Shown here: piece after piece, positions 8,546 to 14,998 of the stretch
Numbering within the stretch: the first letter of the stretch is position 1
Layout: each line of letters starts with the position of its first letter
Assembly: GCA_900553775.1 (NCBI GenBank)
Contig: USEZ01000001.1
Span: 1-52,483, forward strand
Origin: an uncultured Slackia sp.
GTDB taxonomy: Bacteria > Actinomycetota > Coriobacteriia > Coriobacteriales > Eggerthellaceae
Reading direction: 5' to 3'
Length of the DNA stretch: 52,483 bases
Notes under the pieces: generated by a model
Databases searched by the model: none
The model's input: the letters and a program-made list of their open reading frames with translations, nothing else
What the model was told of the DNA's origin: nothing
Translations under genes and position numbers: made by a program

Positions 8546-8782
8546 ATGTGCTTGGCAATACCCGCTAGAATCGCTGCGGTCGACGAGGACAACCTTGCCA
8601 CCGTGGATATCCTGGGCGTCACGCGCCGGGTTTCGATCGACCTGACTCCGCAGGCGGGCGTGGGCGATTACGTGCTCGTGCACGCAGGCTTCGCCATCGA
8701 GGTGGTCGACGAACAGCAAGCCCAGGAAACGCTCGATTTGATCAGGGAGTTCCCCGATCTTGCCGACATAGAGACGGCATAG
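8546..8782 (+). CDS. hypC: Hydrogenase maturation chaperone HypC
   Basis: 78 residues starting MCLAIPARIAAVDEDNLATV. The essential Cys2, exposed after loss of Met1, is present. HypC is an OB-fold chaperone that pairs with HypD to carry the Fe(CN)2CO unit and delivers it to the hydrogenase large subunit. The length and the central GDYVLVHAGFAIE motif match the HypC/HupF family. The start has GGAAAGGA about 7 bases upstream. It ends 4 bases before hypD, consistent with matched production of the two partners. Confidence 0.97.
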   Translation: MCLAIPARIAAVDEDNLATVDILGVTRRVSIDLTPQAGVGDYVLVHAGFAIEVVDEQQAQETLDLIREFPDLADIETA

Positions 8783-8786
8783 CGCC

Positions 8787-9866
8787 ATGGTGGACCAGAA
8801 CAGCTTCAAAAACCCCGAGCTCGCGCGCGGGCTTATCGAAAGCATCCGCGCCCTTGCGCCGGAGCATGCCACGCTCATGGAAGTATGCGGAACCCACACC
8901 GTAGCCATCGCGCGCAACGGCATCCGCGACCTCATGCCGCAGGGATGCCGCCTGGCCAGCGGCCCGGGATGCCCGGTATGCGTCACCGCGAATCGCGATA
9001 TCGACGCGGCCATCGCGCTCGCCCGGGTGGAAAACGTCATCCTTACCACCTTCGGCGACATGACGCGCGTGCCCGGAAGCTCGTCGTCTTTGCTGAAGGA
9101 ACAGGCGGCGGGGCGCGACGTGCGCATCGTGTATTCGCCGCTCGACGCGCTTGCCATCGCTAAGGAAAACCCCGAACGCGAGGTGGTCTTCGTGGGCGTC
9201 GGCTTCGAGACCACCACCCCGCTTGTGGCCATGGCGGTCAAGCGCGCGGCGGCCATGCATCTGGACAATTTCAGCGTGTACGCGGCGCACAAGAACATGC
9301 CGGGCGCGCTCGACGTGCTGATGGGCGACCCCGAACTCAAGGTGGACGCGCTCATTCTGCCCGGCCACGTGAGCACGATCATCGGCGTGGAACCGTACCG
9401 CTTCTTGGCCGAAAAGCACGGCATCCCCGGCGTAATCACCGGGTTCGAGCCGCTCGACGTGCTGCAGGGCATCGCCATGCTGATGCGCCAGCTGCATGAA
9501 GGACGCGCGGAAATAGAGAACGCCTACGCGCGCGGCGTGATGCCCGAAGGAAACCCCGTGGCGCTGGCCGCGATCGACGATGTGTTCGAAACCTGCACCG
9601 CCACCTGGCGCGGATTGGGCCCGATCGAAGGCAGCGGATACCGCATCCGCGAGCGCTACGCGCGCTTCGATGCGCTGCGCCGATTCGAACCCGCGATAGA
9701 AACCACCCGCGAGCCGCGCGGATGCCGCTGCGGAGACGTGCTGCGCGGCATCATGGCGCCGAACGAGTGCCCGCTCTTCCGCACGGTGTGCAGCCCCGAG
9801 AATCCGGTGGGGCCGTGCATGGTGAGCTCGGAAGGATCGTGCGCGGCGTATTTCCGGTACTACTGA
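8787..9866 (+). CDS. hypD: Hydrogenase maturation factor HypD
   Basis: 359 residues, the usual length. HypD is the [4Fe-4S] scaffold on which the Fe(CN)2CO group is assembled together with HypC and HypE. The conserved motifs are visible: MEVCGTHT with the catalytic cysteine, GPGCPVCVT, GFETT, and the C-terminal cysteine-rich cluster-binding end (CRCGDVLRGIMAPNECPLF, then GPCMVSSEGSCAAYFRY). The start ATG at 8787 follows hypC by 4 bases. hypE, normally the next gene, is displaced to 13689 by an accessory block. Confidence 0.97.
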   Translation: MVDQNSFKNPELARGLIESIRALAPEHATLMEVCGTHTVAIARNGIRDLMPQGCRLASGPGCPVCVTANRDIDAAIALARVENVILTTFGDMTRVPGSSSSLLKEQAAGRDVRIVYSPLDALAIAKENPEREVVFVGVGFETTTPLVAMAVKRAAAMHLDNFSVYAAHKNMPGALDVLMGDPELKVDALILPGHVSTIIGVEPYRFLAEKHGIPGVITGFEPLDVLQGIAMLMRQLHEGRAEIENAYARGVMPEGNPVALAAIDDVFETCTATWRGLGPIEGSGYRIRERYARFDALRRFEPAIETTREPRGCRCGDVLRGIMAPNECPLFRTVCSPENPVGPCMVSSEGSCAAYFRYY

Positions 9867-10240
9867 TCCTACTTGCTTGGCGCGAGCACTTGGGACGACC
9901 TGCAGGTTCGATGAAAGGGGCGGAAAGGTCCGTGCTCGGGCAGTCCTGAACTCGCTCAATCGCCCCACAGGGGCGGTCGGCTCGTGCGGAACTGCGCGCG
10001 GACCTTTCCGCCCCTCTTGCGATATAGGCCGACCTGCAGGACCGCACGGGCGCTCGCTGCCGCGCGCAGTTGGCGGGAAATCGGCGCGCCACACGCGTTC
10101 GTCCTCGCGGGGGAGGAAAAAGAAGTTTGCTGTCGGGCGCGCCGCTTTGCGGGATGCCCGACACTTTCATATAGGACATTCGATAGCGGCCGAAAAGCCG
10201 GACGGAATCCTTCGATAGACGATAAGCGGCCGCCGTTAAG
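9867..10240. repeat. Non-coding segment with nested inverted repeats
   Basis: No gene is seen in these 374 bases. A 16-bp perfect inverted repeat (9916-9931 with 10000-10015, AGGGGCGGAAAGGTCC and its complement) encloses a smaller hairpin (9961-9966 with 9970-9975). It is flanked by two CCTGCAGG palindromes (9899-9906 and 10033-10040) in CGACCTGCAGG contexts and by an outer GCGAGC/GCTCGC pair. The nesting is centred near 9966. It lies at the junction of hypD and the accessory block and could be a terminator complex, a structured RNA or the end of a mobile element. Confidence 0.55.
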
Positions 10241-10576
10241 CTACTCCTCGTAGAGCACCGTGTCGCCCGCCGTCACGCGGACGGGCATGCGCTTGCGGGA
10301 CGCGAAAATCCACTCATACCTGGGGTCTTTGTTGGGGCCAGGGACGAGTATCCGCTCGACGTGGAACGAGAGCTCGTACCATTCTTCGTAGCCAGGAAGG
10401 TTCCGAGTGTCCTCGCCAGGGTTCCACTCGCCGTTGTCCTCCCAATATCCATCGTCGCAGTAGCAGAGGTAAGAATCCCCCTCGCGATAGGTCACCGTGA
10501 GAGGCTCGTCCTCGTGCTTCAGGCTGTAGTTTTCGATCCGAATAACGCCAGCGTCTCTTTTTTCCATGAGGTTCAT
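10241..10576 (-). CDS. Possible immunity protein paired with Ntox50-type toxin
   Basis: 111 residues starting MNLMEKRDAGVIRIENYSL, strongly acidic, with several aromatic pairs (YLCYCDDGYWEDNGEW, YEEWYELSFHVERI). It has no signal peptide and no recognised family. The acidic, small, cytoplasmic character and the position directly after a toxin-domain gene on the same strand fit an immunity protein (inference). An AAGGAAC site precedes the ATG, and the upstream reading frame ends in an ATGA overlap with it, a normal sign of coupled translation. Its own frame remains open upstream through toxin-like codons. Confidence 0.6.
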   Translation of the reverse strand: MNLMEKRDAGVIRIENYSLKHEDEPLTVTYREGDSYLCYCDDGYWEDNGEWNPGEDTRNLPGYEEWYELSFHVERILVPGPNKDPRYEWIFASRKRMPVRVTAGDTVLYEE

Positions 10577-10953
10577 GGCTGTTCCTTTTCTAACGGGACG
10601 GCAGGGGGCGATATGGCACCCTTTCTTGCTGTAATGAATGATTCCACGGGTCGTTGAGGCCCTATTGCAGCCATCGGAGTCACCCAGGTTCCGATGCACC
10701 TGTCGAAATCAATAACCTCCTTGTTCGGTTCCTGCCATCTGCCGCTTCCAGCATACCCCTCGACCAGACGCTGCGCCTCGGCGATCGAGAGGCGCAGGAC
10801 GCTCCTCCCAGGGATGTAGTTCTTGTGCCCGGGGACGTGCTTGCCCCGCCTATCCGCGTGGATGCGCGTGGTGAAGCCGTTCACCCTGCGAAACCCGTCG
10901 TCGCGAGAACCGCGCGCGCCGTCGAAGCGGCCGCCGCTAGAGAGCTTCGACAT
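10573..10953 (-). pseudogene. Ntox50-type toxin gene, apparently frameshifted
   Basis: The reading frame from 10953 (AGAAAGGGG site upstream) gives 126 residues. It includes ADRRGKHVPGHKNYIPGRS, LSIAEAQRLVEGYAGSGRW and NKEVIDFDRCIGTWV, which match my recall of the polymorphic toxin type 50 domain (a small nuclease-like toxin). The expected C-terminal end of that domain, GIIHYSKKGCHIAPCRP, is present but in the -1 frame (about 10600-10660). A one-base loss near 10665-10680 would explain this; a base-calling error or programmed slip is also possible. As read, the product ends ...PAVPLEKEQP and would lack the last strand. N-terminal delivery modules are absent, so it is a stand-alone tip domain. 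Confidence 0.6.
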
Positions 10954-11312
10954 CGAACCCCTTTCTCAATCAGACGTGGACAATGTCGGCCAGCTGGCTG
11001 ATTTCAGGGTATTTCCCGATGCTCATTGAGTCGTTCCCTCGCCGTTACGACGAACTTGCATTCGGTTATCGAAGATTGTCGAAACGAGGGGGAACGATGA
11101 AGGAGTTTTCGCGCGATTCAAAACGCTCAACCGTAAAAACCGATGTTCCGCCTGAAAAATGTGTTGTCGCGCACTTTTAAGGCCTTATTTCTGCGTGGTC
11201 GGACACTTTTCAGGACATAACCATCCCGCCAGCACAGTGGCCGGACCTCCTGGTAAAATAAATGATTTTCCAAAAACAAGCACCGTCCGGAACTTCCTTG
11301 CGTGCCGACTGA

Positions 11313-11657
11313 TTGGACAACACCGCGAACCATTCCGAAATCTCGAGCTTCATCTGAGGGGCCGCCGACCTTCTGCGGCCCAGCTTCAAGCGGCACGAAT
11401 GCGGCGACATCATTCTGCCGCTCACGATCATGCGCCGCCTTGACATGGTGCTCGAGCCCACCAAGCAGCAGGTGTTCGACGCGGCGGCCAAGCCGTTGCC
11501 CGACGCTCTGCGCGACGGCGGCGTGGTGGGCTACGAGATTCCGTTCACCAGGCATTTCTACGAATATACGCCCCTGCGCCCCAGCGCCGACATCCTGGCC
11601 GAAATCCGCGAACTGGAGGCCGACATCGCCGAGAAGCTGGAAGGGGTTCTTCAATAA
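11313..11657 (+). pseudogene. hsdM: Remnant of type I restriction-modification methylase hsdM
   Basis: In one frame the sequence reads HSEISSFI, stop, then GAADLLRPSFKRHECGDIIL, PLTIMRRLDMVLEPTKQQVF. This is the start of an HsdM N6-adenine methylase; the stop (TGA 11355-11357) replaces the tryptophan usual after ISSFI. The same frame then jumps to the family's C-terminal end, EIPFTRHFYEYTPLRP... EIRELEADIAEKLEGVL. Roughly 400 residues, including the SAM-binding and NPPY motifs, are missing. This is an internally deleted, nonsense-mutated relic. No hsdS or hsdR is nearby. A TTG at 11313 may mark the old start. Confidence 0.7.
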
Positions 11658-11743
11658 AAAAATCCGCTGACCCCCTCTGATGCAATCTACCCACCAGCAA
11701 AGTCCGCGTGCGGGCGGCGTCTACTGAGAGGAGGCGACCGCCT

Positions 11744-11827
11744 ATGAACACGTTTCTTGAAATCCTGAGCGTCCTCGCCAGCCTGGCGGGCATCTGGTCG
11801 CTGCTCCTGGAGCTGCACGACCGATGA
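11744..11827 (+). CDS. 27-residue hydrophobic peptide, possible type I toxin
   Basis: The peptide MNTFLEILSVLASLAGIWSL followed by LLELHDR forms a single membrane-length helix with a charged tail. It has a very strong ribosome site (GAGGAGG, 7-8 bases before the ATG) and is followed 44 bases on by a good terminator. A short, hydrophobic, well-initiated peptide gene with its own terminator is the layout of type I toxins and of small membrane regulators. No antisense RNA promoter was identified, so the toxin idea is an inference. It lies between the hsdM relic and the DUF4143 ATPase. Confidence 0.5.
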   Translation: MNTFLEILSVLASLAGIWSLLLELHDR

Positions 11828-11870
11828 CGGGAACATAGACACGACAAACGGATGACCAAGGAAGAAAAAG

Positions 11871-11897
11871 AAGAGACCGGCGGCCACCGGTCTTTCT
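11871..11897 (+). terminator. Terminator after the hydrophobic peptide gene
   Basis: AGACCGG (11874-11880) pairs with CCGGTCT (11887-11893) around a 6-base loop, extended by A-T and G-T pairs. It is followed by a short T-rich tail (TTTCT). No gene lies between 11898 and 12034. Confidence 0.7.
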
Positions 11898-12034
11898 AAT
11901 TCGCTATACCTTGCGCCGCCCGTGACCCGTTAACGACAACCGGGCTTTGCTTGTACCTTCTCATCGTAGCAGAGCCACCACCCATCGCATCGGAGAATCC
12001 GAGCCGCGCTGACGAAACCGGCAGCAACGCCGGC

Positions 12035-13204
12035 CTAGTACATCATGCCAAAAGCCCACAGGGGAATCACGTTGCCGTACCCGTATTCGATATCGTCTTT
12101 CACCACGAAAGCGTTCTCGATACCAACAACCTGGCTTTGTCCCTTGCTCTTGCCGCCGACCTCGAACGTAATTCCGTCTATGCGGAAATCGGAAATAGGC
12201 GAAGCAACCACATCATGCCCCACGCGTGCCTGGTTCAGGAAGAACGTCTCGCGCACGGTTCCGGAATCGGTCTCGCTACCGCCCAGACAATGCAAGATAT
12301 TCGGATTGTCCAGGTAGACCTTCTCGGCCTTCCCTAGCGCGCCCAATCCGCCCGCACCGTTTCGCAGCTGCGCGATCATGCCGGCCTTCTCAAGGTACAT
12401 CAGGTATTCCTCGACCACGTTGCGACTGACCTGCAGCTGCTTGGCCAAGCCAGACATGTTGGGCTTGAACGGAACCAGCGTGCTGATCACGGCAAGCAGC
12501 TTTTTGAGCTTGCGGCCGGTCAAGGCCGTCATGCCTGCGAACAGAGGGATGTCCACCTCGAGAGTACGTGAAATCACCTGTTCGAGTTCCGTTGGGAAAT
12601 CGGCGTCCGCGCCGAACGGGTAGTATCCCGACTGCAGATAGTCGTGGAAATACGGAAGCGGCCGCATGAGCGACGGGGTTTCGGCTTTGTGCGCCAGTAC
12701 GTCCTCGAGCGTAAGCACCGGCAGCTCGATTCCGTGCCGGATGGCCAGATACTCGCGAAACGACAGCCCCTGCATCAGATAGCGGGGAGCACGGCGGCTC
12801 AGGTCGGCCTCGCCCTTCTCGATATCGAGGATGGACGACCCGGTGAAGCACACGTGAAGCTGAGGGAATGCGTCGTACATGAGCTTGAGCTCGCGCGACC
12901 AGCCCGGATACTTGTGGACCTCGTCGATGAACAGGTGCGTGCCGCCGGCCTTGCAGAACGCCTCAGCCGCATCGAACAGCGTATGCGCGGTGAAATACAA
13001 GTCGTCGGCGGAAAAATACAGCGTATCGGACAGGTCATGGGCGTTCTTGATGCGCTGTAGGAACAGCGTGGTCTTACCCACGCCTCGCGGACCCATCAGG
13101 CCAAGCATGCGATTATCCCAGTTGATGCGATCGTACATGTACCTGCGGAAGTCCTGAGGCGCATACGCCAACTGACGCCGCATCTGCTCGTAAAGCCTCT
13201 CCAT
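12035..13204 (-). CDS. AAA/DUF4143-type ATP-binding protein
   Basis: 389 residues. The N-terminal P-loop module has Walker A GPRGVGKTT (residues 38-46) and Walker B HLFIDEVHKYPGW (about 90-102). A winged-helix segment (LAKQLQVSRNVVEEYLMYLE) and the DUF4143 C-terminal domain follow, ending with a nuclease-like fold region (ISDFRIDGITFEVGGKSKGQ). This is the common AAA_14-DUF4143 architecture, a family of unknown function often in accessory DNA. The start has an AAGGGAGG site. Four TGCACT palindromes lie just upstream and probably control it. It is convergent with the peptide gene and divergent from hypE. Confidence 0.9.
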   Translation of the reverse strand: MERLYEQMRRQLAYAPQDFRRYMYDRINWDNRMLGLMGPRGVGKTTLFLQRIKNAHDLSDTLYFSADDLYFTAHTLFDAAEAFCKAGGTHLFIDEVHKYPGWSRELKLMYDAFPQLHVCFTGSSILDIEKGEADLSRRAPRYLMQGLSFREYLAIRHGIELPVLTLEDVLAHKAETPSLMRPLPYFHDYLQSGYYPFGADADFPTELEQVISRTLEVDIPLFAGMTALTGRKLKKLLAVISTLVPFKPNMSGLAKQLQVSRNVVEEYLMYLEKAGMIAQLRNGAGGLGALGKAEKVYLDNPNILHCLGGSETDSGTVRETFFLNQARVGHDVVASPISDFRIDGITFEVGGKSKGQSQVVGIENAFVVKDDIEYGYGNVIPLWAFGMMY

Positions 13205-13228
13205 TGGGCCGCCTCCCTTGAAACGTCA

Positions 13229-13365
13229 TGCACTAAAGCAATGCATAACTTCTTACTTCTTGCACTATTATAGTGCAGTATTTTGGGCTATCGGGCAATT
13301 TGAGCTTATTTTGCACTTCTATAGTGCAAAATTATTCAAATAATGCACTATAGCAGTGCATTATT
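13229..13365. promoter_or_regulatory. Array of four 17-bp TGCACT palindromes upstream of the ATPase gene
   Basis: The sites are TGCACTAAAGCAATGCA (13229), TGCACTATTATAGTGCA (13261), TGCACTTCTATAGTGCA (13312) and TGCACTATAGCAGTGCA (13344). Start-to-start distances are 32, 51 and 32 bases, i.e. close to whole helical turns and mirror-symmetric. The region is AT-rich compared with its surroundings. The last copy extends to an 11-bp inverted repeat (13339-13365). This is a cooperative operator array for a dimeric regulator, possibly the ATPase itself through its winged-helix segment (inference). Confidence 0.75.
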
Positions 13366-13688
13366 TTTGGCCTGACAAAGCCTTTTCCTTCCTGCGGGGC
13401 CATGCTGGCCCCGAACCTCCAAAGAATGCCGGCGATTCCGTCGGCGGAATTCTTGGAATAGGTGGCGAGGAAGACTTTGAGAGGCGTATTTCGACGAGAG
13501 CGACCCTGGCCGCGTACGGCGCGCGTGAAGGGCTGGCTGGCGCCCGCAAGCTCAGTTCGTCCGCAGGCCATCCGCACGCATCCGGTCGGCCTATACGAAA
13601 AGCCGCCCGTGCCGCGGCGCGACGAAGCGCTTTTTCGAACTCCTATAATGGCGAAAAACACCTCTACGAACAAGCAAGGAGCAACCCC
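13366..13688 (+). promoter_or_regulatory. hypE upstream region with promoter
   Basis: A 7-bp hairpin (13396-13402 with 13406-13412) lies at the left. A TATAAT at 13644-13649 stands about 40 bases before hypE with an AGGAGC ribosome site at 13678, so hypE can be transcribed on its own. No -35 match of note was seen and no gene is apparent between 13366 and 13688. Confidence 0.5.
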
Positions 13689-14714
13689 ATGAATGACGAA
13701 ACCGTTTTGCTCGGCCATGGGTCGGGCGGCACCATGATGAAACGGATCATCGACGAGGTGTTCGCCGCATCTTACGGCAGCGAAGAGCTTGCCCAGGGCG
13801 ACGACGCCGCCGTTCTTCCCGCGCCCGCGCCGGGCGAGCGTCTGGCGTTTTCCACCGATACCTTCGTGGTGACGCCGCACTTCTTCCCCGGCGGAAACAT
13901 CGGACATTTGGCCGTATGCGGCACGGTGAACGACGTGGCCACCAGCGGCGCGAACGTGAAATACCTGTCGGTGGGCATGGTGCTCGAAGAGGGCTTTCCC
14001 ATGGACGATTTGCGCCGCATCTGCGCCACGATCGCCGAAACCGCGCGCGAAGCGGGCGTGCACATCGTCACGGGCGACACCAAGGTGGTCAACCGCGGCC
14101 ACGGCGACGGCATCTACATCAACACCGCAGGCGTCGGCCTGATTCCTGCCGGACGCGACCTTTCGGGCGCTTACTGCAAGCCGGGCGACAAAGTGCTCGT
14201 CAGCGGAACGCTGGGCGACCACGGCATCGCCATCATGAGCCAGCGCGAAGGCCTGGCGTTTTCCACATCCATCGAAAGCGATGCCGCGCCGCTCAACGGG
14301 CTTATCGCCGACGTGCTCGAAGCGGCCCCCGGCACGCGTTGCTTCCGCGACCCCACGCGCGGCGGCATCGCGTCGACGCTCAACGAGTTCGCCGCGCAGT
14401 CGGGCGTGGACATCACGATCCGCGAAGACGACGTGCCCGTGAAAGATGCCGTGCGCGGCGCGTGCAACATGCTGGGATACGACGTGTTCCAGGTGGCTAA
14501 CGAAGGAAAGATGGTATGCGTGGCGCCCGCCGACCAAGCCGAAGCGGCCCTTGCCGCCATGCGCGCGCATCGCTACGGCGCCGATGCCGCCATCATCGGC
14601 GAGGTGTCCGAAGCATCGCCCGAGCGCGGCCCCAAGGTGTTCCTGCAAACCGGCTTCGGCAGCAAGCGCATCCTTGACATGCTCGTCGGCGAACAGCTGC
14701 CGCGCATCTGCTAG
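13689..14714 (+). CDS. hypE: Hydrogenase maturation protein HypE (carbamoyl dehydratase)
   Basis: 341 residues, usual length. HypE is a PurM-like ATPase that accepts a carbamoyl group on its C-terminal cysteine from HypF and dehydrates it to thiocyanate, which it donates to the HypC-HypD complex. The N-terminal LLGHGSGGTMMKRII, the GDDAAVL and FSTDTFVV ATP-site motifs and GDTKVVNRG are visible. The C-terminus ends PRIC, with the acceptor cysteine as last residue. The ATG follows AGGAGC. It belongs functionally with hypF-C-D at 5908-9866, from which it is cut off by accessory DNA. Confidence 0.97.
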   Translation: MNDETVLLGHGSGGTMMKRIIDEVFAASYGSEELAQGDDAAVLPAPAPGERLAFSTDTFVVTPHFFPGGNIGHLAVCGTVNDVATSGANVKYLSVGMVLEEGFPMDDLRRICATIAETAREAGVHIVTGDTKVVNRGHGDGIYINTAGVGLIPAGRDLSGAYCKPGDKVLVSGTLGDHGIAIMSQREGLAFSTSIESDAAPLNGLIADVLEAAPGTRCFRDPTRGGIASTLNEFAAQSGVDITIREDDVPVKDAVRGACNMLGYDVFQVANEGKMVCVAPADQAEAALAAMRAHRYGADAAIIGEVSEASPERGPKVFLQTGFGSKRILDMLVGEQLPRIC

Positions 14715-14912
14715 AAAGACGCGACGGACCGCGAGAGCAACGAAGGAGCCGAGGAAGGCCGAACCGACAGGCCGCCCTGTTCAGCAAGCAGGGTGCAAGG
14801 CGATGGCGACAATTCCGCAGCCACCGCCCTCGCGCAAGCGAATGCGGCACGCGCCCGTCACTGTCTCTTCATACGGAAGGCTGAAAAGTGGCAGACGACA
14901 TGGTGCTTTTGT

Positions 14913-14972
14913 TACAATGCTTCGAACAAAGCGAAAAATATCCAAACGGCGCACGGTGTTCGTGCGCCGTTT
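14913..14972 (+). promoter_or_regulatory. pgi leader: promoter-like box followed by a terminator hairpin
   Basis: TACAAT at 14913-14918 is promoter-like. A 12-bp perfect stem (14944-14955 with 14961-14972, 5-base loop) followed by TTTTATT ends only 26 bases before the pgi start. The hairpin could end hypE transcription, or act as an attenuator if the promoter is real, because transcripts started there meet it at once. Confidence 0.6.
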
Positions 14973-14998
14973 TATTGCCTGTCGTTTTCGAGAAAGAG

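Noticed and set aside
11127..11654. Minus-strand frame across the hsdM relic
   Set aside because: No family likeness and the opposite strand shows clear HsdM segments.
13229..13365. CRISPR-like array
   Set aside because: The four copies are 17-base palindromes with unequal spacing and no cas genes; they fit operators.
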